Shown piece after piece: positions 1 through 6,882 of a stretch of DNA of 12,320 nt (position 1 is the first letter of the stretch; each line of letters begins with the position of its first letter). Below the pieces are notes generated by a model that worked only from the letters and a program-made list of their open reading frames with translations, had not been told where the DNA came from and searched no databases. Made by a program: the position numbers and the translations under genes. Source of the stretch: JBEKZQ01 sp049509675 (GTDB taxonomy: Bacteria > Planctomycetota > Planctomycetia > Pirellulales > Thermoguttaceae); assembly GCA_049509675.1 (NCBI GenBank), contig JBEKZQ010000383.1, forward strand, positions 1 through 12,320. The letters run 5' to 3'.

Positions 1-252
1 CGGGACACCGCTCTGGACCGCTTGCCAAGCCCCGGGCGAGAAAGTATTTGCACCGCAAGTATTACCCCATCCCCGTCCTCGCCGTCCGATCGTCCGCCCG
101 GCTTACAGCGCATTCGGCTCGGGCAGAAGAACCGCAAAGTCTCACGCGAAGGCACCCAGATGGTACCCGGGTCCATGTTTTCGGTCAAGAGTTCAGTCAA
201 TGGCTGCGGCTACAAGCCGAAAAATGGACCAGACCCCGGACTTTGCAGTCCT
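1..252. other. Non-coding or unrecognised flank upstream of the intron
   Basis: No reading frame here resembles a protein family I know. The open frames on both strands are short, low in recognisable motifs and run on into the intron, so they look like GC-driven chance frames. The stretch ends in a perfect small hairpin directly before the group II intron and is best read as its 5' exon. It could be the tail of a gene that begins outside the window. Confidence 0.4.
238..251 (+). repeat. Small hairpin abutting the intron 5' end
   Basis: GGACT, loop TTGC, then AGTCC forms a perfect 5-bp stem. It ends one base before the intron start GTGCG at 253. Group IIC introns are known to insert just behind stem-loops such as terminators or attC sites, so this may be the target hairpin. 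No T-run follows it, so it is not a classical terminator. Confidence 0.45.
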
Positions 253-804
253 GTGCGCCGTGGAAAGGCTGTCGTTTTCAGTGGGAATGAGAACCCACCT
301 GGCAACTGGGTCGCTCCAGCCGGTAGCAGTCGGAGCGACGAAACGAAAGGATCGTCGTATTAAGCACTCCGATGTCAAAGGGCCGTTAAAGCGGTTCAGT
401 GAGTGGATAGGCCGTAACGTGAGTGAACGCCGAGCAGGCATCGAAATGAGTAATGCGGGGGCCGACCCGACAGAACTGCGGGGAAGGCTGCCATTGCGAA
501 GCACACGCCGGAAGCCGGAGAGGCGAAAGGCACGAGCGATCGGGCTTCGCGACCCCGCCGGGGTGGTAGGCGACGGCATGTCCACGAAGGAAATGACACG
601 CAACACGGGAAGCTCCAGCGGCGACGGCGCGTGACCGTCAACGAGACGCCCGCGAGGGACAGGCTCGGCCGCGAAGAGTGACGGAGAGGCTCGTAGTAGT
701 GAGGAAGCCGGGTAATGCCGGTGGAGCGAAGGGGCCTTACCCAAGCTCGCTGCAACCTTCCGTGGGCGAAAGCATGACAAACGTAAATAGAAATCCTCGT
801 CCGA

Positions 805-837
805 GAGCCGGATGCGGGAAATCCGCCTGTCCGGTTC
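805..837 (+). ncRNA. Group II intron domain V (catalytic hairpin)
   Basis: The arm GAGCCGGA pairs with UCCGGUUC across the base. A small asymmetric bulge and a GC-rich upper stem with a GAAA-containing loop follow. The catalytic AGC triad is present at 806-808. The size of 33 nt and the sequence pattern match domain V of bacterial group II introns, the most conserved part of the ribozyme. This is the strongest evidence for the intron call. Confidence 0.82.
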
Positions 838-844
838 GATGAGC

Positions 845-943
845 GGGAGGTGGAAACGGAGTACTGCATGCGACTATTAAGACACAGGCGGGGAAACCCC
901 GACACGGAATTATGCCGAAGCCTACCCAACCGCACCACCTCTC
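845..943 (+). ncRNA. Group II intron domain VI, extended
   Basis: GGGAGGTGG (845-853) pairs with CCACCTCTC (935-943) over nine pairs, one of them G-U. The helix lies just after domain V and just before the 3' end. The interior is unusually long, about 80 nt, and includes a GGGG-AAA-CCCC mini-hairpin near 888-900. I did not identify the branch-point adenosine with confidence. Confidence 0.6.
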
Positions 944-973
944 GACTCTACCCCGGGCCCAAACCGCCTGCCC

Positions 974-1000
974 TTGACTGAGCACAAGTCATTGTATACC
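974..1000 (+). promoter_or_regulatory. Possible promoter of the ABC transporter operon
   Basis: TTGACT at 974-979 and TATACC at 995-1000 resemble -35 and -10 boxes, but the spacer is only 15 nt. They lie between the intron 3' end (951) and the first transporter gene (1066), where a promoter is expected. Weak call. Confidence 0.3.
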
Positions 1001-1025
1001 ATGCGGTTAAATCTGCCACACGGCC

Positions 1026-1046
1026 GCGGCTGGCAGCTCCGGCCGC
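1026..1046 (+). promoter_or_regulatory. Hairpin in the leader of the transporter operon
   Basis: GCGGCTGG, loop CAGCT, CCGGCCGC forms an 8-bp stem with one G-U pair, ending 19 nt before the start codon at 1066. A purine-rich ribosome binding region (AGGAAAG, 1056-1062) follows it. It could stabilise the mRNA or affect initiation. No T-tract follows, so a terminator on this strand is unlikely. Confidence 0.35.
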
Positions 1047-1065
1047 AGAGAAAAAAGGAAAGATC

Positions 1066-2865
1066 ATGTCCGTTCGCACGCTGTTGGGCATCCTCTGTTT
1101 ATCCGCCACAGGAGTGGTTCTCTGGACGGTGTCTGCTTATTCGGCCGATGGCGCCGCGAAGAAAGCGGAGGGGGCGGTCCGCCGAGACCTGACCTTGGGC
1201 AACGTCAAGCCGGCGGCCGACGACACGCTGGTCCTGGCCTATCCCGACGACCCCGACACGATCAACCCGATCACGGCCAGCGATACAGAAAGCGAGGCCT
1301 TTCAGCGGGAGGTCTACGAACCGCTGGCCGAACAGAGTTACCCCGACCCGGACGCGTTCGTGCCCGCCCTGGCCACGAGTTGGCAGTTCGACGAGAAGAA
1401 GCTGGAGTTCACCATTCACTTGCGCCGGGGCGTAAAATGGCAGCCCATGCGATTGCCCGGCGGCGAAACGCTGCCGCCCCGGGAGTTCACCAGCCGCGAC
1501 GTGAAGTTCACCTTCGATTGCATCTTGAACAAACATATCGACGCGGCCCACACCCGCAGCTATTACGAAGACCCGGACGCGACGGACGAATCGCAGCGCT
1601 ATAAGATCAAGGTGTCGGTGGTCGACGACTACACGGTGAAGATCCGCTGGACGAAGCCCTACTTCATGGCCAAGGAGTTCACGCTCAACGTGGGCATCAT
1701 CCCGCGGCACGTGTTCTCGGTGGATGAAAACGGCGAGCCGATCTCCTCCGACTTCTCGTCGAAGGAGTTCGCCGACGGTTTCAACAACCACTGGGCCAAC
1801 AAGTCGATGTGCGGCACGGGCCCGATGAAGTTCAAGGAGTGGAAGCGGAGCGAGCGGCTGGTGTTGGAAAGGAATGCGAACTATTGGGGCCGGCCCTACT
1901 ATTTCAGTCGCATGGTGTACCGCTGCATTTCCAATCCCAACACGATGGTGCAGGAGTTGCTGCAACGGGATTTGGATTTCGCGCCCATTCCGCAGAAAGA
2001 CCGCTATTTGCAGTGCAAGAAGGAGCCCAGCGTCGCGTCGGGCAAGGTGCGGTTGGCGGAGTATGAATATCCCGGGTACCGCTACATCGGCTACAACATG
2101 AAACGCGATCTGTTCAAGGACCGCCGCGTGCGCCAGGCACTGAGCCATGCCGTGCCCGTGCAAAAGATCATCGACAACGTGTTCATGGGCCTGGCGGCGG
2201 CGATTTCCGGGCCGTTCCAGCCGGGCAGCCGCGCTTGCGACGCCGCGCTGAAGCCGATTTCCTACGATCTGGAGGCGGCCGGTCAACTGCTGGACGAGGC
2301 CGGCTGGAAGCCGGGCGAAGAGGGCGTGCGGGAGAAGACCATCGACGGCGTGAAGGTCCGTGCCAGCTACGAATTGATGATCTATACCGATGCCCCGGCG
2401 TTCCGCGCGGTGGCCGAAATCATCCAGGAGAACTCCCGCAAGATCGGCGTCGAGGTGAAGATCGTGCCGGCCAAGTGGGCGCTCATGCTGCAAAAGCTCA
2501 ACAAGAAGGACTTCGACGCCGCCATGCTCGGCTGGGCCATGTCGTGGAAACAAGACCCCTTTCAACTGTTCCACAGCAGCCAGGCCGACGTGCCCGACAG
2601 TTCCAACCACGTCGGCTACCGCAATCCCCAGGTGGACAAGCTCATCGAGCAACTGCGCGTGACGATGAACGAGGACCGGCAGGCGGAGTTGTATCGCAAG
2701 ATCCATCGCCTGATCTACGACGATCAGCCCTACACGTTCTTGTTCGCCGACAAGGCGACGGCCGGCTACGACGCTCGCATCCGGAATGTCAAGTTCTACA
2801 AGATCCGCCCGTGCGTCGATAGCCGCGAGTGGTCGAGCAATCGGCCGCGGGCCATGGGAGAGTAA
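1066..2865 (+). CDS. Peptide-type ABC transporter substrate-binding protein (SBP_bac_5 family)
   Basis: This is the extracytoplasmic solute receptor of a Dpp/Opp-type importer, which binds oligopeptides or similar solutes and delivers them to the permeases. The 599-residue length is normal to slightly long for the family. Residues 1-27 form an export signal: a basic start, a hydrophobic core LLGILCLSATGVVLWTV, then SAYSA as a probable signal peptidase I site. No convincing lipobox is visible. Family hallmarks include the early segment with DPDTINP, the block from LATSWQFDE to HLRRGVKW near residues 103-127, VRQALSHAVP near 358, and GYRNPQVDKLIEQ near 518. The ATG at 1066 is preceded by AGGAAAG and starts the signal peptide. 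It is the first gene of a four-gene operon, and the next gene starts 10 bases downstream. Substrate unknown. Confidence 0.93.
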   Translation: MSVRTLLGILCLSATGVVLWTVSAYSADGAAKKAEGAVRRDLTLGNVKPAADDTLVLAYPDDPDTINPITASDTESEAFQREVYEPLAEQSYPDPDAFVPALATSWQFDEKKLEFTIHLRRGVKWQPMRLPGGETLPPREFTSRDVKFTFDCILNKHIDAAHTRSYYEDPDATDESQRYKIKVSVVDDYTVKIRWTKPYFMAKEFTLNVGIIPRHVFSVDENGEPISSDFSSKEFADGFNNHWANKSMCGTGPMKFKEWKRSERLVLERNANYWGRPYYFSRMVYRCISNPNTMVQELLQRDLDFAPIPQKDRYLQCKKEPSVASGKVRLAEYEYPGYRYIGYNMKRDLFKDRRVRQALSHAVPVQKIIDNVFMGLAAAISGPFQPGSRACDAALKPISYDLEAAGQLLDEAGWKPGEEGVREKTIDGVKVRASYELMIYTDAPAFRAVAEIIQENSRKIGVEVKIVPAKWALMLQKLNKKDFDAAMLGWAMSWKQDPFQLFHSSQADVPDSSNHVGYRNPQVDKLIEQLRVTMNEDRQAELYRKIHRLIYDDQPYTFLFADKATAGYDARIRNVKFYKIRPCVDSREWSSNRPRAMGE

Positions 2866-2874
2866 TCGCCTGAC

Positions 2875-4638
2875 GTGTGGACCTATCTGCTCCGCCGGCT
2901 GCTGGTGATGATCCCGACGTTGTTCGGGGTGACGATCGTTTCCTTCTGCATCATGCAGTTGGCGCCGGGCGATCCGTTGTTGGCCAAGGCGGGCAACGCC
3001 GGCATGACCGGGCAATCGAGCCAGACGCGGGAAGCCTATTTGATCGAGAAGCGCGATCTGAAGCTCGACAAGCCGCTCGTGCTGAACTTCAATTACTTCC
3101 GCGATTATAGCGACTGCGTGCGGCTGGCCGCGTATTACCTGGCCCGCACCGACGAGCAGATCGCCGCCGAGTTGCCGGAGATTGCGGCGGCCCCCTCACC
3201 CCCGCCCCTCTCCCGCCAGGGGAGAGGGGAATCCTTGGCCCAAGCGATCCAGAGCTACGTGCAGGTCCTGTGCGAGGATACGGGGCTGCACGGCGTGACG
3301 GCGGCCATCGCCATGCTGCATTCGCCGGACAGCGATCCGCGCGAAAAGATCGGGGCCATCCGCGGCCTGAACAGCATGGTGCCCGAACCGTTCGTCTACA
3401 CCTACACGCAACATCCCACGGAGGCCGAAACGGCGGGGGTCGTGTCGACCTGGGGCATTTGGTGGAAGCGCGCCGAAGCGCGTTTTCCGCCGCCGGACGC
3501 CGAGCGCCGCCGCGTCCTGGCCGAACAGTTCGCCGCCTTGGCGGCCGAACCTTCCCGCGGAAAAGTGCTCGAAGGCATCGAGCAGTTCGAGCAGGACGAC
3601 GCCCGCTTCTTTGCCGAGATACTGCTGGGCTCGTCCTCGCTGCGGGAGAAGGTCGTCGCCGCCATGGCCTTGCAACATGCCGTGCCCAATCCGCTGGCCA
3701 CCGACGTGGCCCGCGACGCCAAACCGAAGCTTCTCGCGCGGATCGCCGAGAATTGGGAGTCCTGGTTCGACGCGCGGCAGGCGCAGTTCGAGCCGGGACT
3801 GGCGCGGAAGTGCTGGTACATCGTCAGCGACACGCAGTACGCGCACATGGTATGGCGGCTGGCCACCTTCCACTTCGGCCGCTCGACGGTGCGAACGCAC
3901 GAGCCGGTGAGCGAAAAGATCTGGGACGCGGCCCTGGTCTCCGCGCCGCTGATGCTGCTTTCCGAGGTCCTCATCTACCTGTTGGCCGTGCCGCTGGGCG
4001 TGGTCTGCGCCGTCCATCGCAACGGCTGGGCCGACCGCAGCATCTCCCTGGTGTTGTTCCTCTTGTATTCCATCCCCGCGTTCGTGGCCGGCATGCTCTT
4101 CCTGCTGTTCTTCTGCTACGGCGTCTATTGGAAATGGTTTCCCATGCGCGGGCTGCACGCGGAAGGAGCGGAGTTCTTTACCTGGGCCGGCTATGCGGCC
4201 GATTACCTGTGGCACATCGTGCTGCCGGTCACGTGCCTGTCGTTGTTCAGCCTGGCCGGCATGGCCATGTACTCGCGGGCGAGCATGTTGGACGTGATCT
4301 CTCAGGACTACATCCGCACGGCCCGCTCCAAGGGCCTTTCCCGTGGCAAGGTGATTTACAAACACGCCTTGCGGAACGCCTTGATCCCCATCATCACCTT
4401 GTTCTCCAGCTTCTTGCCGGCCATGCTGGGCGGAAGCGTGCTGGTGGAATATCTTTTTGGCATCCCGGGGCTGGGCCGGCTGGGCTGGGAATCGATCGAT
4501 TTGAAGGACATCCCCACGCTCATGGCCTTGACCTACATCGAGGCCATCCTGGTGATGCTCGGCATCCTGCTGAGCGACGTGCTCTACGTGCTGGTCGATC
4601 CGCGCATCACTTTCCAGAAGCAGGGGCAAGGCGGATGA
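2875..4638 (+). CDS. DppB/OppB-type ABC transporter permease with a large periplasmic insertion
   Basis: This is one of two membrane subunits of the peptide-type importer. The first membrane helix (about residues 8-30) runs into the family motif QLAPGDPL. The remaining helices lie in residues 345-580, with the cytoplasmic EAA loop that contacts the ATPase at about 479-505 (YIRTARSKGLSRGKVIYKHA) and the family ending DPRITF. At 587 residues it is far longer than the usual 310-340. The extra roughly 260 residues lie between helix 1 and helix 2, facing the periplasm by family topology, and are rich in charged residues. A short repeat is embedded in this insertion at 3191-3230. The start is GTG at 2875, with GGGAGAG about 12 bases upstream. 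The stop overlaps the next ATG as ATGA, which suggests translational coupling. Confidence 0.92.
   Translation: MWTYLLRRLLVMIPTLFGVTIVSFCIMQLAPGDPLLAKAGNAGMTGQSSQTREAYLIEKRDLKLDKPLVLNFNYFRDYSDCVRLAAYYLARTDEQIAAELPEIAAAPSPPPLSRQGRGESLAQAIQSYVQVLCEDTGLHGVTAAIAMLHSPDSDPREKIGAIRGLNSMVPEPFVYTYTQHPTEAETAGVVSTWGIWWKRAEARFPPPDAERRRVLAEQFAALAAEPSRGKVLEGIEQFEQDDARFFAEILLGSSSLREKVVAAMALQHAVPNPLATDVARDAKPKLLARIAENWESWFDARQAQFEPGLARKCWYIVSDTQYAHMVWRLATFHFGRSTVRTHEPVSEKIWDAALVSAPLMLLSEVLIYLLAVPLGVVCAVHRNGWADRSISLVLFLLYSIPAFVAGMLFLLFFCYGVYWKWFPMRGLHAEGAEFFTWAGYAADYLWHIVLPVTCLSLFSLAGMAMYSRASMLDVISQDYIRTARSKGLSRGKVIYKHALRNALIPIITLFSSFLPAMLGGSVLVEYLFGIPGLGRLGWESIDLKDIPTLMALTYIEAILVMLGILLSDVLYVLVDPRITFQKQGQGG
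3191..3230 (+). repeat. Palindromic REP-like repeat inside the permease gene
   Basis: CCCCTCTCCC (3205-3214) and GGGAGAGGGG (3220-3229) form a perfect 10-bp stem around a 5-base loop, preceded by CCCCCTCACCCCCG. It is translated in frame as SPPPLSRQGRG. I recognise this peptide and DNA pattern as a dispersed repeat in several GC-rich bacterial genomes, including planctomycetes. Its placement in a poorly conserved periplasmic insertion explains how the gene tolerates it. Confidence 0.7.
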
Positions 4639-5900
4639 CCTACGGCGAGGCCTACGCGGACATCGTCTGGCGGCAGTTCAAGAAGAACGGGCCGGCCCTG
4701 CTCTCGCTGTGGGTCCTGGCCCCGCTGCTGCTGCTGGCGATCTTCGCGCCCCTGATCGCTTCCAACCAGCCGTTTGTCTTTCGCGATGGCGGGCAGACGT
4801 TGTATCCTTGGTTCCGGGCGCTGTTCAACCCGGCCGAGGTGGTCGATTTCGCCTTCAACATGGCCCTGGTCGCCTTCGTGCCCTGGCTCGTCGCATCGCT
4901 GCTGCTGAACTGGATTTGGAAGCGGCGGCAGTGGCCGGGCCGCCGCCGCCTGCTGGGCGCGGTCGTGCTGTACGCGGCCGTCGTCGGCCTGTTGTGCGCG
5001 GTGTTCTCGCTGAGTGCCGTGCGGCCGGGCAACAAGTACTCGAACCGCACGTTTGCCGAGGAGCAGTTCCGCCGCACACTAGCCCGAAGCGCCAGCGAGG
5101 GAAAAGAGATCTACGCCCTGTACGCGCCGATTCCCTACGGCCCGACGCAACAGGACCTGGACTCGATCTACCGCTCGCCCGGCTACTGCAAATCGGATCC
5201 CGGCACGCGGACCGCCATGAACGACGGTTTTCCGCACCTTTTGGGCACCGACGACGTGGGGAAGGACGTGCTGGTGCGCATGATCTACGGCACGCGGGTC
5301 TCGATGACCGTGGGCTTCGTGGCCGTCGCGCTGTACCTCGTCATCGGCGTGGTGGTGGGAGCAGTGGCCGGCTATTTCGGCGGCATGGTCGATATCCTCA
5401 TCTCGCGGATCATCGAGATCGTGTTGTTGTTCCCCTCGTTCTTCCTGATCCTGACGCTGGTGGCCCTGCTGGGCCGGAGCATCTACATCATCATGGCTGT
5501 GATCGGCATCACCGGTTGGCCCACCATTGCCCGGTTGACCCGCGGCGAAGTGCTCAAGCAGCGGGCCATGGACTACGTGGCCGCCGCCCGGGCCCTGGGG
5601 GCGTCGCACGGGCGGATCATCTTCCGCCATATTCTGCCCAACGCCTTGTCGCCGGCGCTGGTTTCCGCGCCCTTCGGCATCGCCGGGGCCATCATCACCG
5701 AAGCCGGCCTAAGCTTGCTGGGATTCGGCGTGCCGCCGCCCGCGCCCAGTTGGGGCTCGCTGCTGCAATTGGGCAACGAGAATTACGCCTATTGGTGGCT
5801 GATCCTGATCCCCTCGCTGGCCATTTTCCTGACGGTCACCATCTTCAATCTTGTCGGCAACGGTCTGCGCGACGCGATGGACCCCAGGCTGAGGAAATAG
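4635..5900 (+). CDS. DppC/OppC-type ABC transporter permease with an inserted loop
   Basis: This is the second membrane subunit of the importer, 421 residues. Helix 1 is at about 18-42 (ALLSLWVLAPLLLLAIFAPL), with two further hydrophobic segments near 73-95 and 107-127 that ordinary DppC proteins lack. The transport core begins near residue 198 with HLLGTDDVGKDVLVRMIYG, the family signature of DppC. It continues through the EAA loop at about 312-340 (DYVAAARALGASHGRIIFRH) and ends in DAMDPRLRK. Usual length is about 290-330, so roughly 100 residues are inserted after helix 1. The ATG at 4635 overlaps the upstream stop, and a longer frame reaching upstream is only an overlap with the previous gene. 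An LARSASEG repeat lies at residues 149-156. Confidence 0.92.
   Translation: MTYGEAYADIVWRQFKKNGPALLSLWVLAPLLLLAIFAPLIASNQPFVFRDGGQTLYPWFRALFNPAEVVDFAFNMALVAFVPWLVASLLLNWIWKRRQWPGRRRLLGAVVLYAAVVGLLCAVFSLSAVRPGNKYSNRTFAEEQFRRTLARSASEGKEIYALYAPIPYGPTQQDLDSIYRSPGYCKSDPGTRTAMNDGFPHLLGTDDVGKDVLVRMIYGTRVSMTVGFVAVALYLVIGVVVGAVAGYFGGMVDILISRIIEIVLLFPSFFLILTLVALLGRSIYIIMAVIGITGWPTIARLTRGEVLKQRAMDYVAAARALGASHGRIIFRHILPNALSPALVSAPFGIAGAIITEAGLSLLGFGVPPPAPSWGSLLQLGNENYAYWWLILIPSLAIFLTVTIFNLVGNGLRDAMDPRLRK
5077..5101 (+). repeat. Short dispersed repeat (LARSASEG type) in coding sequence
   Basis: CACTAGCCCGAAGCG followed by CCAGCGAGGG is translated as LARSASEG inside the DppC-like permease. I recognise this 23-25 bp element, and its other-frame readings SPKRQRG, as a frequent repeat in planctomycete genomes. 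Only one copy is in the window, so repetition cannot be shown from this sequence alone. It sits in the non-conserved inserted loop. Confidence 0.55.
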
Positions 5901-5903
5901 CGC

Positions 5904-6809
5904 ATGGCCGAACCGCTGGTGATCATCGACCGTCTGCAAACCTGCTTCGACACCGATGAGGGCGTGGTGAGGGCGGTCGACGACGTTTCGCTCGTCATTC
6001 CCCGCGGCAAGACGCTGGGGTTGGTGGGCGAATCGGGCTGCGGCAAGTCGGTCACCGCGCTGTCGGTAATCGGCCTGGTCGGTCCGCCCGGCCGCATCGC
6101 CGGCGGCCGCATCACCTTGTTGGAGAACGGCCGTCCGGTAGTGCTCACCGAGTTGACCGAGTCGGACATGCGGAAGATTCGCGGGGCGGTGGTTTCCATG
6201 GTCTTTCAGGAGCCGATGACCTCGCTCAATCCGGTCTTCACCATCGGCGCGCAGATCGTCGAGGCGATCCGCTTGCACCAGCACGTGGGCCGGTCCGAGG
6301 CCCGCCGCCGCGCCGTCGACATGCTCCGCAAGGTCGGCATCCCCGAGCCGGCAAGCCGCGCCTTGGACGTGACGATCCAGGCGCAGATCCTCGAACTGCT
6401 GCGAAAGCTGCAAAGCGACGTGGGGATGTCGATCCTGTTCATCACCCACGACCTGGGCGTGATCGCCGAGATGGCCGACGAGGTGGCCGTGATGTACGCC
6501 TCGAAGGTCGTCGAGCAGGCCGCCGTGGAGGAACTGTTCGCCCGTCACTTGCACCCGTACACCTGCCTGCTGTTCAAGTCGCGTCCCCGATTGATCACCG
6601 CAGAACGGGCCGGGCAGGAGAAGCTGGACACGATCGAAGGGATGGTTCCCAGCCCGCTGCGTTTTCCCGCCGGCTGCAAGTTCCATCCGCGCTGTCCCTT
6701 CCGCCAGGCGATCTGCGCCAGCGAGGAGCCGCCGTTGCGGGAGGTCCGTCCGGGGCATTTGGCGCGCTGCCATTTCGCCGGGAAACTGGAGATGAAGGCA
6801 GGGGATTAG
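5904..6809 (+). CDS. DppD/OppD-type ABC transporter ATPase with an internal deletion of signature and Walker B
   Basis: This is the nucleotide-binding subunit expected to power the upstream permeases. Present are Walker A GESGCGKS (42-49), the Q-loop VFQEPMTSLNP (100-110), the D-loop remnant ALDVTIQAQ (153-161), the H-loop ITHD with His182, and the C-terminal OppD/F domain with HPYT (217-220) and cysteines 258, 264, 271 and 289. Family members have about 40 residues between GIPEP and ALDVTIQ that carry the ABC signature (LSGGMRQR) and Walker B (LLIADEPT). Here GIPEP (145-149) is followed by only ASR before ALDVT. The frame is kept, so the protein is 301 residues instead of about 340. Without these motifs ATP hydrolysis should fail. 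Either the gene is a cryptic loss-of-function allele or the assembly is wrong. It starts 3 bases after the previous stop, with GAGGAAA upstream. Confidence 0.85.
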   Translation: MAEPLVIIDRLQTCFDTDEGVVRAVDDVSLVIPRGKTLGLVGESGCGKSVTALSVIGLVGPPGRIAGGRITLLENGRPVVLTELTESDMRKIRGAVVSMVFQEPMTSLNPVFTIGAQIVEAIRLHQHVGRSEARRRAVDMLRKVGIPEPASRALDVTIQAQILELLRKLQSDVGMSILFITHDLGVIAEMADEVAVMYASKVVEQAAVEELFARHLHPYTCLLFKSRPRLITAERAGQEKLDTIEGMVPSPLRFPAGCKFHPRCPFRQAICASEEPPLREVRPGHLARCHFAGKLEMKAGD

Positions 6810-6882
6810 GGATTGGATGCAAGCGGATGGAGGTCGGGATGGGGCACCAGCCTCTAGTCCCCAATCCCTAATCCCTTGCCTT
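6795..6882. terminator. Long inverted repeat between convergent genes, bidirectional terminator
   Basis: The arm 6795-6816 (AAGGCAGGGGATTAGG and GATTGG) pairs with 6861-6882 over 22 positions, with one G-T mismatch, around a 44-base spacer. It begins inside the last codons of the ATPase gene and ends in the stop codon of the convergent oxidoreductase gene, so it can end transcription from both sides. There is no clear U-tract, so the mechanism may differ from simple intrinsic termination. Confidence 0.6.

Larger units (their letters stand above)
253..951 (+). mobile_element. Group II intron (IIC-like) without an encoded maturase
   Basis: The RNA starts with GTGCG, the usual 5' end of group II introns. 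It contains the block around 690-740 (GTAGTAGTGAGGAAGCC, GGTAATGCCGGTGGAGCGAA) that normally precedes the maturase gene in domain IV. It then has a recognisable domain V (805-837) and a domain VI whose base pairs 845-853 with 935-943, ending in CGACTCTAC at 951. Only about 65 bases separate the end of the domain III-like block from domain V, so there is no room for the usual reverse transcriptase of about 400 residues, and no RT motif is visible in any frame. The length of about 700 nt fits a bare ribozyme. It would need a maturase supplied from elsewhere to splice or move. Boundaries are inferred from consensus ends and the class from overall appearance. Confidence 0.75.

Noticed and set aside
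193..938. Open frames on both strands inside the intron
   Set aside because: They overlap structured ribozyme domains, carry no reverse transcriptase, maturase or HNH motif, and are probably chance frames.
1099..3015. A very long open frame on the minus strand opposite the binding-protein gene
   Set aside because: It mirrors codon positions of a well-supported gene. The translation is rich in H, R, A, G and V with no family motif, typical of GC-rich antisense frames.
3196..4629. Long minus-strand frame opposite the DppB-like gene
   Set aside because: Same reason. Its FPSPLAGEGRG end is only the antisense reading of the REP-like repeat.
3270..4634. Upstream extension of the DppC-like gene
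   Set aside because: It overlaps the DppB-like gene in another frame. DppC homology and the coupled ATG begin at 4635.
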